Assembly: GCA_032622095.1 (NCBI GenBank)
Contig: CP136064.1
Location: 276,111,614-276,175,613, forward strand
From: Siphonodentalium dalli
Taxonomy: Eukaryota; Mollusca; Scaphopoda; Gadilida; Siphonodentaliidae
DNA length: 64,000 nt
Direction of reading: 5' to 3'
Shown in pieces: positions 11,356 through 24,771 of the stretch (positions within the stretch are counted from its first letter, which is position 1; the number at the start of each line of letters is the position of its first letter). A program made the position numbers and the translations under genes. A model generated the notes under the pieces. That model made no database searches and was not told the origin of the DNA. It saw nothing but the letters and a program-made list of their open reading frames with translations.

Positions 11356-14300
11356 GCCTCAGAATTACTGGGATACAATGCAATATGTCCAGGTAAAGTT
11401 GCATATAGGTATGTTGAAATTTCTAACTCAGGCGACTTTTGATCGACGTCTGCCGATAATTCCATGGGTAATCAGATGGCCTCTTTGACCGCTTTCCATT
11501 TAGGGATAATTGTAACCCCTTTCGTTGGATATTCTGGGATTAGAGCATGAAAAGTTTGTTAACAAGCCGGAGAGTTAAAACTTGTCATGCTCGAATCCAC
11601 GAATATCAAACGAAACAGGGCACGTTTATTTCATTTGAAATTCCATAATAGACCATAACATTTAAACGATAAACCTCACGAAAATTTGTGTTTATCTACA
11701 TTACACAGCTGCATTACATGCTTTAAAGTGAGATGACATTTTGAAAGGGGGGGGGGTGATCAAATCTCTTGGTAAGTTCCATATGGTTACTCTTAACATA
11801 GTTAAAACAACTTTAGGTTAACCGTACCGATAGAGGTTTTGGTTGCTTCGATTACGGGAATGATGAATGGAAAATTATATTTTCATATTGGCGACCGATG
11901 GTTTGTGAATCGAAAACTAAAAGTTGGCAGTACTCTGCCAATCAAGAAGCGTGTTACTGAGAAAAATATTCAAGTTTATAATAAAAATAAAATTGTAATT
12001 TGGCATCAATTAAGTGACATCGAAATGTCGGGAGTCTCTGGTTACATGATCTGTTCAGATATTTAACTAAGCAAGTAATAACGTCCAAGTATCCGTCAGA
12101 GGTTGTATATTCACTAGATGACAGCCAGGTTATTTGACCGTTGCTCATTTGTAAATAAAATTTCGCTATATGAAAGCGGAGAGCGCAGATAAGTCGATAG
12201 TTTACGTTTGCTGATCTATATACCCAGGGCCGTGGCGGCGGGTGGGGTCCTATACACAAGTCCAGAGTCTCCACAGAATAAACAAGTTAGTTAATAGAAC
12301 AGTCTGGGTTTATGATTAATTGTCATGGACATTAAGGTGAATGAGGGATACGAGTAGAAGACATCGGTAACTATTATAGTGTTGTACATCGATGTGCGTA
12401 AATCGCCAAGGAACATCCAAAATCCGCTACGGGGAAATTTAGCTATCTCAGATGGCATTAACAAGGTGGTGAATACAACATACTGTCTCCAATAGAATCA
12501 TAATCACCCCTGGTTGAGTAATATTACTAAATTTCTAAGACGCGGGTTGGTTGCTGAATTGCTATTATGCTGAGAGGGCACAACTTATGTTAAGAAAAAG
12601 AGCTGTCACTTAAATTGTCATTTCGAGGCATTTGGCCAATAAGAAAAGGAAAATTAAGTACATGTATAAAGCATTCACAAACATTGTGAACCATTTTAAT
12701 GGCACATACAGTTGGAAGCTCCAATGAGAGTTATGGCCCATAACTTCGTGTGTCTGACTATTGACATGACGTGCTATAGGGTATTTTTGAAACAGGAAAT
12801 CTGATGAATATTTCATAAAACTGGCTTATAGTCACGTGTCTGTTCTAATCGGTTTCTTGTCTAACGTTGCCAAATCTAGTCGATTCAAACTCAAGTCATC
12901 ATCTCTTGTAAACATGTGTTATATAGTTACCGGTGTATAGCATTAGATATGAATCTAAAACCGTTTTCCGGATATGCTTCTTATGGATTAATAATGATTA
13001 TGTGCCGAATATTTTCTGTCTAAAAACGTGTGTTTGTTACCTAAATAACAAACAGTGGTTACTGTTAAAAGAGACCAGAAATGTTATTGTGTAAAGTCGC
13101 AATAAACGTTAATTAGACTCATTATCGCCTATAACTACGGAATAACTAATACAATCAATCGGGGACATTTGACGTTCGGAAAGTAGATATGGGAACCCAA
13201 TTATTTATATCGCTATATCACATCGCCTGAATAGTCTTGTTATAAAAATAGAATAATAACGGGTCCCATTTAATCAATTCATAATAAATATTCGTAATAA
13301 AATCATTAATTTGAAGAGTTTCGTAAATTCATATTATTTTATAACCAATCAACCATTTCAAAATTGTTCTATGAAGTGATAATCCATCTGAAGTACACCG
13401 AAGGGAACAATTCCAAACAGTTGTAATCTGCGTACATTTAATAATTAAATTATGTATACTAAATGGACTCTCCTATTAAGTTTTTTTCAAAGAGTATATT
13501 GGAATGGTATATTCATGCAAAATAAGCAGACAGAATATTAGTGCAGAACGGGGTATTATTTATTGGATAAAAATGTTCCGATAAGAAGTTAAACAAACGA
13601 CCTGCTGTCATTTGTTGAACTCATCCAAACATTTACTGTAGAAACTACACTTGAGTATTCTGTATAGGAAGGGTTCATCTGCGGACAATTTCGCGCGTTT
13701 ATATCAGACAATTTCGCGCACAGCTTAGTTTATTAAAATGCTGAACTATGAGCATTAACTGTACCCGATAAAAGTGATGACATCACAGAAGCTTACGTTC
13801 TGTACTCGAAAGCGGGGTCTAACCTTCGTATCGAGGAGACAACTCGATCCTTGCCGATTGTTTTGGTTGTCGCAAACCGAACATAGTCAAGAATCTATTC
13901 ATATCATTTCGCAATCACCATAGCAACGACTGGAATATACTTACAAACGGGACTAATTTCAAATCAAACAGTCTATTGCTGAAACATTCAAATGACTAAT
14001 AAATAATCTCGGTAATGACAACACTTAGCTGAACATAACATTCAGACTTTTTAAATGCCGTCGGTTCGGCCATGTATTTTGCCAACATTTTACTGTTGGG
14101 AATTTTGACACAATATCGTTTAGATGGTGTAGATCATGATACGAATATCAACTCTGGCTACATCCGCATATGTATTGGGAACTTTGATGATTTTGACGGT
14201 GAAATGTTTATAACTTGTATAACAGACAGCACAGGGAACATTTCTTTGTTAATATTTGTTCCTCGATAATATATTGCAAAGTATGGAGTTTGTGGGCCGA

Positions 14301-14639
14301 TTTCGCAATAAACGTTGCATCGATTGCCCGGGGGATGTCAAACGATTTTAAGCAACGCCAAGCACAATCTGCTCACAAACGTCATCCAATCGTGGAATTT
14401 CGAGCTGGAACCTTTACGTATTGGGAAATGCATCGAGGAATAGAGAGTATGGTAAATATATGACCTGCGTTTTTCAATGCTATTAAGGCTGGCGAGAGGG
14501 TAAGTTATGGGAGGGATTGTCCATGTTTGAATGTCAAACTGCAAGGCTGCCCTTAATCTAGACAAAGGTGCCCTAATATTGGAAATTCCATTTGTACCCC
14601 TGGATTTGGGGGACATTATGACCCGCCCTCCAACTGTTA
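11356..14639. other. Gene-free stretch
   Basis: No gene is recognised. There is a 10-G run at 11747-11756. The open frames here have no domain, no signal peptide and no second copy to support them. Confidence 0.5.
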
Positions 14640-15560
14640 GACATATCTTAAATGGCTATTTTGACGAAGTGTGGTAAAAAGTAGATAAATATGCGACTAT
14701 TATTGGTCTAAAACAAATTTGCCACAAATTAATGATTTGAAAGTCTATTTTAGCTTTCCGGCTCGGAAAATTCCATCCTGACGCCCCCTTAAGGTTGGAC
14801 AATTCCAACATATGGCCATTTCTGCCACAGATTGACAACCAGTAGGAAAATATGCGATAGTTTGTGTAAAAACACATTCCCACTAATTATTGGTTAGAAG
14901 AACTACTGTTAAATAATATTTTAAATTATTTTTAGTGTCAAATTTACAACTATTGACAATTTTGATCAGATGGTCTTGCAAATTCTACCTCGTTTCGACA
15001 TCCCTGGCTGAATGCGGTTGAAAGCGACTCTCACAGGTCGGTGTGGTCCCGAACTATTGACTAAATACGACTGAAAACGGGAACATGTTCCGACCGATAC
15101 CATCCACCTTGAAATTTCTAACAGAACACCACCCCTTGAATCAGTTTTGGGTAACTCTATTTGTACCCAACCCCACATTTGGTTTAACTTTTCCTAACTG
15201 GTACCTCAAGGTTCCACAACTGTTGAAAAATTGTTGGGAATTTTCCAAACAGAACCCCCTCCCCTCCTAAAGCCCATTTCGGACAACCTTTATCAATAAC
15301 AAAAAAGGAAAAGATTACTGTTTGTCTAAAACACAAATTCCCCACTAATTGGTGGTTGGACAATCAGACAATGAAAACAATTCCAACCTATTTGTTTAAA
15401 TTTGTGCCAGGCATGACATTTACTGCTTATGGAATATGTAATCGAAAATTTCTAAAAAAAATACATATAAATAATAAACAACTTTTAGCGGTATCCAAGT
15501 GTGCCCATCTGCTAAGCAAGGTAGATAAAACATCATAATCTATACTTTTGACACCCCAAA
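14640..15560. repeat. Decayed member of a dispersed GGAAATTTCC-rich repeat family
   Basis: Scattered phrases (TTGGTCTAAAACAAATTTG, AAGGTTGGACAATTCCAAC, GGTACCTCAAGGTTCCACAA) recur in degraded form at 19500-20560, 30060-31090, 23690-23790, 42640-43330 and 44040-44540. Borders are unclear and there is no coding content. Confidence 0.45.
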
Positions 15561-15654
15561 CAAGCAACGCATCTCAATTTTAAGACTTTGAAATTTCATG
15601 TTTTTCTCAGATTCAATGTAAACATTTTGTCAGATATAGACCCAAATAAAACAT

Positions 15655-16003
15655 CAGGGGTGGTATTCACCGGCTGGGTTTATGATATAGTCCAGGTAGT
15701 TTTACGAGGCGACGCTCAATGCGAAGCTGTCTGTGGACATCAATGGGAGGAAATCGCCGCGCGGAAAAAGATTATCCAATCAAGGTGATTGGGGCCGATT
15801 GTGGCCGATTGTGGCCGGTGAGTGTTCACGAATTAGTCGTGAGACGGTGTCAATTGACATTTGACAAATCTGATAGATTGGATCAATCATATCATCGACA
15901 GCGTGTGTCGTTTGCGCTAAAGCAAAGATACCTTTGCGTTCAGCCGCTACCAAATAAACTACCTGGTTTATAAAATAGTCTCGCTTGGTGAATACCACCC
16001 CTG
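15655..16003. mobile_element. MITE with CAGGGGTGGTATTCACC inverted ends (349 bp)
   Basis: The left end CAGGGGTGGTATTCACC is mirrored exactly at the right end (GGTGAATACCACCCCTG). Subterminal AGGTAGTTT and AAACTACCT also pair. The flanking bases AT on both sides could be a 2-bp target duplication. The internal sequence has no transposase. The CAGGG ends resemble several DNA transposon groups, so the superfamily is open. A degraded GTGAATACCACC remnant occurs near 24160. Confidence 0.8.
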
Positions 16004-16517
16004 ATCTCAGATATCTTACAACCGGGCTAAATGGCAGGCAGCTAACACTGGGATTATCTTGATTCGATCAGTGCGACACAGGCAATCGATCACCCCTCGG
16101 ATTGGATTAGGCGACTAGGAAAGCATGCGTGTCGACTAGAAGTGATTTATTTGCAACAATATGATACACACTTGTGACCATGGCCTCCGACTGGACTGAT
16201 TCTTTTCAATCACAGTTGGCATATTTGAAAATAGTGATTATATATTCCCCAAGCGACCAATTCTAAATGTACATTTCCATTCAAATAACGAGAGAGACAT
16301 TGAATGGGATGCAGATGTCCAAGAACTCAACGCATACCGAGGCAATTTTCGGGGAAAAACAATATTGTGTCGGTTATTTTTTTAGCCGATGTTTTGTGCA
16401 AAATTGAAGCAAATTGCTGGAGTCATTGTCTTATTTTTAATATAAATATACCAGTATGGAAGTCTGCACTGTTCTGTATTTGTTGGTAGATAGCGAAAGT
16501 CCATTGTTGAATGCAAA

Positions 16518-16832
16518 GTTAGCCATGATAATGGACTAAGTTCCAATTGCAAAGTGAAGTTACTGGTACAGTAATGACCTAAATAATCGACTCCTTAACC
16601 ACAGCAGAATTATGGGTAACTTTTCAGGATTTAGACGGAAATTTGGCTTGCCACCATTCATCGGAAAGCTCTCATTGATAGCTTTCCGATGAAAGGCAAC
16701 ACGCCATATTTCCGACTAAATCCTGAAAAGTTACCCATAATTCTGCTGTGGTTAAGGAGTCGATTATTTAGGTCATTACTGTACCAGTAACTTCACTTTG
16801 CAATTGGAACTTAGTCCATTATCATGGCTAAC
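16518..16832. mobile_element. Near-perfect foldback element (315 bp)
   Basis: The left arm begins GTTAGCCATGATAATGG and the right arm ends with its exact reverse complement. The arms of about 140 bp match almost base for base around a centre containing an inner pair (TCATCGGAAAGCT and AGCTTTCCGATGA). The near identity implies recent formation or gene conversion between arms. No coding content. Confidence 0.9.
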
Positions 16833-17079
16833 GTTGGTTGGGTCTGGTTTAACATTGCCCATTTATATCAAGATACTCCTTATTTAGGACAATATACTGT
16901 AATTAGTTGAGAGAATATAAACTTGCCAACAAATATCGCCAGACACCGACAAACAATTATTCTCTCCGTTAATGTATTGATCTGTGCTGTTTGGCCTCAA
17001 TGCGATTACTTCCCCTTGACTGTAGCTTTGGTGGAGTGCGATCCAAGTCTGAGTTTAGTGTGCCTGTCATTTGCAGAAT

Positions 17080-17158
17080 GAGGTCCCCAGAGGGTTAATT
17101 TGGTGATGCTAACCCTCATAGCAGGCTAGCATAACCAAATTCACCCACTTGGGACCTC
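17080..17158. repeat. Short imperfect inverted repeat
   Basis: GAGGTCCCCA is mirrored by TTGGGACCTC, and AATTTGGT by ACCAAATT, with a looser middle. It could be a small MITE remnant or a structured site. Confidence 0.6.
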
Positions 17159-17363
17159 TTTCTACATGGCCTAATCTGCGATGGGAGACAGATTCAGATG
17201 GGAACCGCGATTATACAATGCGTCTTCTGCAAATTTCTGGCATAGGCTAAAAAATAGCCTAAACACAACTATTAGGAAACAATCTGGCGCCCCGGATTTT
17301 TAATGGTCTGGGGACGTCAACTGGCATTGACGTGGAAACAAGTTTGTGTCAATCTAAAAATCA

Positions 17364-18271
17364 TTAAGGGCTTTGCTAACCCGTTTCAACCCGAATTTGA
17401 TGGAGCTAAATAATGGATTGTGATCATTTTTATTTGTAATGGCAGCAACCAAACCCATGAATGCAACATTTTAACAGTATGAGGCATGGTGGATTATCTT
17501 AGAAATACAAAATGTGAACTTTATAGAGGTTTTAAAAAATATTGTTCGAAACCAAATCCTGCAAAATCAAAATCAATTTCAAAGAAAAAGATATGGAAAT
17601 GTGTACTGAATATTGTAAAGAACGATGAACAATAAAAATATATTCATATTTACTACTATATTCACCTATGTTATATTTCATTGCTCAGTAATGCTATTTG
17701 GGAACTGAATTTGATGGGTCAAGTTAATGTCCACTCAAGCCAACTGGGATTATGATCAGCAGGTGCTGACCCACGAGAATAGTAACTCCTGATTGATGAC
17801 CAAGTTTCTGGGCTACATGGTACCCCCAGATTGAGGATTACACAATTCTTTTGTCAAGAGATTCACAACATACCACTGTCCACAGATATTGACACTTAAC
17901 TGTCACGTCCCAACACGCAGTGTAAGGCAAGATATTCTATCATTTGTAAACAATTGGTTCTTAGTAATTTTATTAAAGAACGCTCGATAAATATGAATAT
18001 TATTTTATTGTTGATCATTCTTCAGAGTGTTTAGTACACATACCCATATTTTTTCTTAGATATGGACTTTGTTGACTATGGGTTCGAAATAATAGATTTT
18101 AAAAACTTCTATAAATTTCACATTTTGTATTTCTAACACAATCTACCATGAATTACACTCTTAAAATGTTGCAAGAATGGGTTTGGTTGCTTTGATTACT
18201 GATAAAATTGAACATAATCCTTAATTTTACTCCATCAAATATGGGTTGAAAATGGGTTAGCAAAGTCTTAA
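17364..18271. mobile_element. TTAA-flanked element with 270-bp inverted repeats
   Basis: TTAA at both ends surrounds termini GGGCTTTGCTAACCC and GGGTTAGCAAAGTC. Inverted arms of roughly 270 bp share landmarks such as the AAATACAAAATGTGAACTTTA region and its mirror. The internal part has no open frame. A second member with the same ends is at 34109-35108. The TTAA target suggests piggyBac-type transposition, but the terminal bases (GGGC) are not the usual CCC of piggyBac. Confidence 0.75.
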
Positions 18272-18937
18272 GAGGGAGGTAAAGTGGCAACATTTATACG
18301 GGGAATTCAGCGTTAATTTTGTTAATAAGATTGATCAAACCTTACAAAGCGCAGGTGACCATATTATACCTTTCTGGAAAGTTTGAAAATTTATCTGGTC
18401 ATAATGATAAGGCGTAGCGGAATTTTGATTTTCATCCCAGGTAGGATATTATTGGAAATTATTAAAAAGTAGGTCACCATTGTATATCATTGTTTATACT
18501 ATTTCCATCCCCGTATAATTCCATCCATCACAATACAAAACGTATAATGAAAAATCTGCTTCGCGTTGTCACTGGATATATATATATGCTCAAACATTCC
18601 GACATGAAATGAAGTATTTTACGGTTTCTAAATACTGAGTAATCTTGTCTTGAAAATTAAATCAGAATTCCCCAATTAAATGTTGCCAATTTACCTCCCT
18701 CATTGCACACAAAGTTGTGCCATCTGTAAAAGATGCAGAACAAAAATTGAAGATGGCAATTCTATAACAAAAAATTTACCTTGAAAATTTGACTGAAACT
18801 GTTTTTGTTTCCCCGATTCACTGTAAACATGTGCTCGGACTAAATGTTCATATAATTATCAAAGTTGCGGTTCCAAGAAATTATTACCAATTTAGCAAAT
18901 AAAATGGGATATGGTAAGTGAATCCAAAACAAAATTA
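18272..18937. other. Gene-free stretch
   Basis: AT-rich sequence with no gene, repeat border or structured element that I can support. Confidence 0.5.
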
Positions 18938-19135
18938 GTTATGCTTCTAAAAAAACACACATTTGTGCAGCAAATAATTTCAAGTGGTCTATTCTCATGG
19001 TACACACGTGGTTCTGGTCATATCAAGTGAGCTCTCCTGATCCGCAACAGCATGATCAACAATTCGCTTAGTTCATCGTTATCACATGGTTGAGACATGA
19101 TTTCGTCCAGAAATACTAATTTGGAAAAACCATGT

Positions 19136-19498
19136 TCATAATAATGTATGGCTGCAGACTGTTGAAACTGTCGGTAAAATAATTAAATACGAATTAAAAA
19201 TAAGAACTAAAAAACAGTACCTTGGTTTGTAAGTTCTTCCGAGCTGGTCATTCAAGATCAAAGAGGAAGATAAAGGGTAACACACAGTATTCCACACAGT
19301 ATTCCACGCCAATTGGTTGCAGTCACATGGACCACCAATCAACACATCTTGTTCCACGACCGAAACTATTTTCACGGACCTCGTCGATTTAGAGCGACAA
19401 TTAAGGTCGGGTTTGATTGAGACTCGATGACCCGATTGTGTTTTTTGAAGGCGATCTGATTTTGTCCTCTTGCGTGCTACAGGGACGTGAAAGTTCAC
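19136..19498 (-). other. 120-aa open frame kept in both composite copies
   Basis: The minus strand has an ATG-started 120-residue frame. The same frame is open in copy B (29663-30025) with only about five base differences. Basic N-terminal half, hydrophobic C-terminal stretch (CFLVLIFNSYLIILP). No recognised domain. The copies are so similar that an intact frame is weak evidence for coding. Confidence 0.2.
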
Positions 19499-20690
19499 AC
19501 CAACAATATGTTGAAACTGTTTTTGTAGTTTGATTTCCCAACAATTTATAAATGGGGAATTTGCTGTTTAGACCAACATTTGCATATTTTCCTACTTTTT
19601 GTCACAATATTTAATTTTCCAACCTTATGACGGTGTCAGGTTGGAAATTTCCAACACATGGACAACTTGAGGTCAGTCTAGATAGAGAATTTTGTAAATT
19701 TCATGTTAAAATTTCAAACTTAAATTTTCGAATTATGGTCAGCCCGGTGTGTCCAGGTCACTACACTGTGGCCATACATAAACTGCTAATTAAGTTAAGA
19801 AAACAGATCGGGCTGTGAATTTACCTAGACTTAGACCACTTGCTGTTAGGATTTTGCAATTTTCAGATTAAACAAAGGTCACAAGCATGTTTATCCATTC
19901 AGAATAGTCAGGGAACAGTTGGGGAGAATCAAAAAAGCAAATGGAGGAGGGGCTGATGCGGGTGCAGTTGAAAATTACAAAGTGGACACCCCCAGCCGAT
20001 ATCATCTAGCCACGTTCCTGAGGGTGGGGTGGGGAGTTGTGTGTGTAACACCCACCAACTTTGATCAAAATGTTCCCGTTAGTGTTTTCAGTATTTGGTA
20101 CATAATTATGCTAATTGTAACGATCCCGCGCAGAAAACCTCCTCCTTTCTGATTATCTTTCTACTCATAGATGTGCCTGTATCCGACGGAACTTAGGTCT
20201 GAATGTTGCATGATTAACTATTGGCTACGACTAACATTGTATAACATTAAATATCATACTTGTTATATATCAGGTATTTATTACCAAAGGTCGTAGTATA
20301 AACTATATATTTTCCTGTGGACTCAGGGACGTGGCTAAAAGCTCTCCATTATTGGGGTGTCCTTCTGAAATTTCAAACTGCACCCCATTTAATCAGGCAA
20401 AACTCTTAGGTTCCAGAAATTCCACTTGCAGCCTCCCACGATTGGGTTGGAAATTTCAAGCTGACACCCTAAGATTGGCAAATTTACAACCGATGGCCAT
20501 TTCAGACCAAAATTTGGCCCCACAAGTGCTACTATTGGTCTAAAATAACCCGCTAAGTACTAGTTGTATAACAAAATAATGATAAAAATATCAACCTATA
20601 TTTGAGGTAAAAGTTATAACTTGTGGTGCACACACCACAACCTCCTACTCTGCGCCGCCTCCTCCCTGGGAGACTTCTAGCGGCCAACTG

Positions 20691-21017
20691 TTAATGGTGA
20701 CAGACAGGTGTTAATGGTGACTGACAGGACTGGTGTTAATGGTGACAGACAGGTGTTACATGGTGACTGACAGGCGTTACATTGTGACTGACAGGTGTTA
20801 CATGGTGACTGACAGGTGTTACATGGTGACAGACAGGTGTTACATGGTGGTGGCTGTCAGGTGTTACATGGTGACTGACATGTGTTACATGGTGACTGAC
20901 AGGTGTTACATGGTGACTGACATGTGTTACATGGTGACCGTCAGGTGTTACATGGTGACTGACAGGTGTTACCTGGTGACTGACAGTTGTTATATGGTGA
21001 CTAACATGTGTTACATG
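20691..21017 (+). repeat. 21-bp minisatellite (copy A)
   Basis: About 15 units of GTGTTACATGGTGACTGACAG and variants lie head to tail. Because 21 is a multiple of three, both strands stay open (CYMVTDR on plus, HHVTPVS on minus). The long open frames here are by-products of the repeat. Copy B carries an equivalent array with different unit variants. Confidence 0.9.
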
Positions 21018-21179
21018 GTGCGTCTTAATGCAAGAGTGACAATAATATATAATTATCCATCAGATGGTATCGGACATGCAATTAATCCTCTTTAGCAGAA
21101 AACATACCAAATACAAATTTAAATTGTCCATCTATGGGGAAACTTTCGAAAAAACCCAGGAGGCAACAGTTACTCTCTC

Positions 21180-21608
21180 CTGTGCATAACTCTTGATAAA
21201 ACACTATCTTTCCATTCTCACATTAAAAACATCTCAACCTGGGTCTATCAAAGAATTGTGCTATTAAGGATGATCAGGGGCACATCATGGGGACTCAATC
21301 CAGAAACCCTAATTAAGCTATATAAGCAATTTATACGACCAATCATGGAATATGGGGCCATTATCACAGCCGATTTACCCAAATCTACACTTAACAAACT
21401 TCAAGTAATCCAAAACAAAACATTAAGAATGGCACTCCAAGAAAATACACGAACCCCCACCAGGACATTACATAATACAGCCGACATACCCCCAATCCAC
21501 GTTAGACTACAAACTCTAGCGGCAAACAGTCTAATCAGACTAAAAGGCAGCTCCCTGATCTACGAACTAGAACTCAGGAAAACACTACTGACCAAAAACA
21601 AGACATAA
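21180..21608 (+). pseudogene. Non-LTR retrotransposon reverse transcriptase, C-terminal remnant (copy A)
   Basis: The frame reads LDKTLSFHSHIKNISTW, then LYKQFIRPIMEYGAI, then KLQVIQNKTLRMAL. This is the block that follows the catalytic palm in reverse transcriptases of the Jockey/CR1/I type of non-LTR elements. The catalytic domain, endonuclease and ORF1 are absent, as in a 5'-truncated LINE insertion. The copy B counterpart has a premature stop where this one has CGA. The element continues to about 22164 as 3' UTR. Confidence 0.75.
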
Positions 21609-22164
21609 AAACTAGGCCGGCGAGTTCAGGGATGAATCTGTTCTATGCCTGAATAATCCCCCTCAATGGTCACACCACACTTCCCTAATTTAATAAACAC
21701 TTTCCAAAAAACAAATAAACAAATAGACTTATCTCACAAGAACTAAAAAAATACGCGAGGTCGATCAGGTTACTAATACAGTCCAGTCACACAGATAGTA
21801 AGTCCAATAATCAGACTCTCTCCCAGCTACACACTGAACAACACCCCAAACAGGTACTTATACCAGTCATCCCCTCCTAGAATACAGGTAATTATCAATT
21901 ATGTTTCAAAGGGCTCTTTGGTGCGTACTGACCATCTGCAGGCGAACACAGTGGATTGGCCACGCACCCATGCAGTAATGCAAGTCCTCAATAAAGTCCA
22001 ATGCTAGTACTTAGTATAAACAACCCATCTTGTAATAACCTACTCCATGCAAAATCCACAATATCGACCGCCTAACAAGACTAACAATAATATCAAAACC
22101 TAGGTTAGCGGGCTCAGGCCCTAGATGGCTCATTGGGCGCTGATGAATAAATAAATAAATAAAA
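21609..22164 (+). repeat. LINE 3' UTR and AATA tail (copy A)
   Basis: Non-coding sequence after the reverse-transcriptase remnant runs to GGGCGCTGATGA and then a short AATAAATAAATAAATAAAA tail. Such short tandem tails are typical of many non-LTR elements. The phrase TTGGGCGCTGATGA recurs at 22592-22606, suggesting two LINE 3' ends in tandem. Confidence 0.6.
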
Positions 22165-23387
22165 TTGTCGTGGCCGTAGTATAAGCCATTGAGTAATTAT
22201 GTGTGTGTGGTGTAGTAGTTGGGGGAGGGAAGCGCCCGGGATGGTCGAAAAGATCGAGTGATCTCCTTCACCCCACGATTTGTTGTTGTGAGGATATCTG
22301 AATATAGAAAATCGTCATGCCTGAACCCGGCAAAAGTTGAAATGAATTGAATGAATGTTGTATGGGAATGAGCCCACGAGCTTTAATACGGGGTATGGGA
22401 GAGTCCCGATGTGTCCCTTTAATGTTTTATAGTTGTAGTTGTAGTAATTATGTCCTTTAAACAACCATCTAACCTGCTAACCTTGCAAACTCATTACACA
22501 GAACAACAAGTTTACAAACCTGAACATAACACGACTAACACCAATATCAATATACATGTACAGGCTATCGGGCTCATGCCCTTGATGGCTCCTTGGGCGC
22601 TGATGAGTGTCCTCGGGCGGCATAGATACGCTTGTCGTGGCCGTAGTATAGGCTATCGAATAATTATCTCTTTCAAAATTACTAACAAATACATATAAAA
22701 ATTTGCAAATACACGCTTTCACCCGCGCCCGTGCTTATGGGAGGACGGGTGGGACATAATAATTATAAACACTACTTGTGCCTACAAACCTTCAGAGACA
22801 CACCAACTAACACAGTCTGGCCTCAGCTGCTTCCTCATCCTACGACTGCGCTACACAACCAGGTCAACGGGTTCTGACACTCGCACAGGAGTGGAAGGCG
22901 GGCATTGCACCATCAAGAGTTGAGGAGACCCAACCGACCTTAAGTCAACCGGCTGGCATTGCACCCTCGTCCTAGAGTTGAGCCCGTAGTACAAGCCCGG
23001 AATACAACAGACTCAGTCAACTGGAGTCCATGCAAGCACTAAATAGGACAATAAGTACAACTATTCACAATCATAACAATATATATATATATATCAACGC
23101 ACCAAACTCACACAGAGAAACCAAGGTAAGTCCTCCGCCGGTCCGGGTTCGGAATGGGGGTGGGGCTTTGATTCTTGCTTTGGTGGCATCCACCCCATGC
23201 ACAGTAGGCAAACACCTACTGTGCATGGGTATATATCAATCTCACAAACACTACACACGCTCTTCAGTGGAATTACGGCATTCAAACGTGGGTTGTAGGA
23301 GAGGGTCGACGGCCCTTTCAAATCTTCCAGGGCATCATCCCCAAACTCCAAACTTTCGTTTATCGGACATGCACAGTTCGATATCTA

Positions 23388-24771
23388 TTTGTGGAGGTTG
23401 AATGTAATGAATTAAAAAAAAAACAGTCAAGATGTTGTAGTTTCGCCATCTATTGTCGTCGTTTCCATGGTAGATTTGAGACAAAAGAGTGCCTATGAAA
23501 CATTTATCGTTTAAAATATTTTAATAATGGCTGCGCTGGTGTTTGTAAAAGGTGGTTAGAAGGTCCCATTTTGACACTGGGTGGGGTGTGGGCAGCTGTC
23601 GAACGTAGAATGTACAACTGAACCTCGAACCATACAAAATTTTTCAACCGATGACTACTTCAATAAAATGTCGACGAACGTTGGACAATATTAGAGTGTT
23701 GGTCTAAAATACGAATTATCGAGACCAATTTCAACCAATTTTAGTCTGAAAGTTCCAGCATGTGATATGTTAGGTACTAAACTGCCAACTGTTAAGGGGG
23801 ATACACGTTTGGTATAAATTCAACCCAAAATGGCAAGATATTTTCAACAAAGAATTTCTCTGGATCTATCTGGCAAAAATGATTGAGTTTCTCATATCGT
23901 CTTCTTCATTGTATATATAATCTGAGCAATTACGAAGAGACGACAAAAACAATGGATTTTAATATATTTTGGTGATTGACCTCTCTCTCTCTCACTTTTT
24001 TTCCCATTTCTCTCCAGTTGTCTCTATCTCAGTCTCTCATACACAATGATGCACTCACAACACACATGTGGACAATCCACGCTCGGTTACGTACATGTAT
24101 GCATGGACTTTCTTGAGAGCCCGCTTTCCAACGTCGCCATTCGACGCTTATTTGGTTGAGTGAATACCACCTCATAAACGTTCTATACATATAGTCCAAC
24201 GCACACTCGCGCATCATCGATGCAGCGTGAAATATGTTTGGAAAAGGACAGAAGTGCTAACTGTTGGCTATACCTCACTGTGTACATTCGATAACCGGAA
24301 GTGGAATCGGAACAAAAGTGGAATCTACTACTCGAAAAATATACCAGGGTGAGTATTCTCTCAGTACTATAAAAATGTTATGAGATGATATTTTCCATAG
24401 CATATATATTTCCAATCACATACAGCAGATGAGTTTTATCGGATGATTTGATGTTGTCGAGAAAAAGAAAGCGAAGATTTAAAAACTCACATGTACATAA
24501 CGCTCTCTTCCATTTCACACTGTGTATGTTCACAAACAATATTTAATATTTACGCACGCTCTAGCTGTTCTATACGTACACAGCATGTTTCCACTTTGGC
24601 GACATTTGTTACTAAAACTAGAGTTTTTCTAGCATGTTGGTGTACGGCAGAATGCTGGGAAGTGTACGGCAGTATGCGAGTTTAGTCAATTACCAAGTTT
24701 ACTGCAGCATGTCCTAATATGTATATTATACCAATTTTTGTGCTATTTGTGCTATGCGCTATTCTATTTGT
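23388..24771. other. Gene-free stretch
   Basis: Contains a CTCTCTCTCT run near 23982 and degraded GGAAATTTCC-family phrases near 23690-23790. No gene is recognised. Confidence 0.5.

Larger units (their letters stand above)
18938..23387. repeat. 4.45-kb composite dispersed repeat, copy A
   Basis: It starts GTTATGCTTCTAAAAAAAC and ends TTCGATATCTA. It is collinear with 29465-33929 over its whole length, with scattered substitutions and small indels. Contents in order: a GGAAATTTCC-family stretch, a 21-bp minisatellite, a non-LTR reverse-transcriptase remnant with an AATA-type tail, and a second tail-like module near 22560-22680. Flanks differ fully between the copies. No inverted ends or target duplication are visible, so the mechanism of spread is unknown. 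Confidence 0.85.

Noticed and set aside
22165-22200. tRNA-Ser-derived SINE head (GTCGTGGCCGTAGTAT)
   Set aside because: The start resembles a tRNA-Ser 5' end for about 11 bases, but no convincing A and B boxes follow.
23110-23130. Splice donor (ACCAAGGTAAGT) marking a host exon in copies A and B
   Set aside because: The sequence before it has no sustained open frame and lies inside a dispersed repeat.
18938-23387. Helitron call for the composite repeat
   Set aside because: No clear TC start or CTRR end with a 3' hairpin could be fixed at the shared borders on either strand, and no helicase is present.
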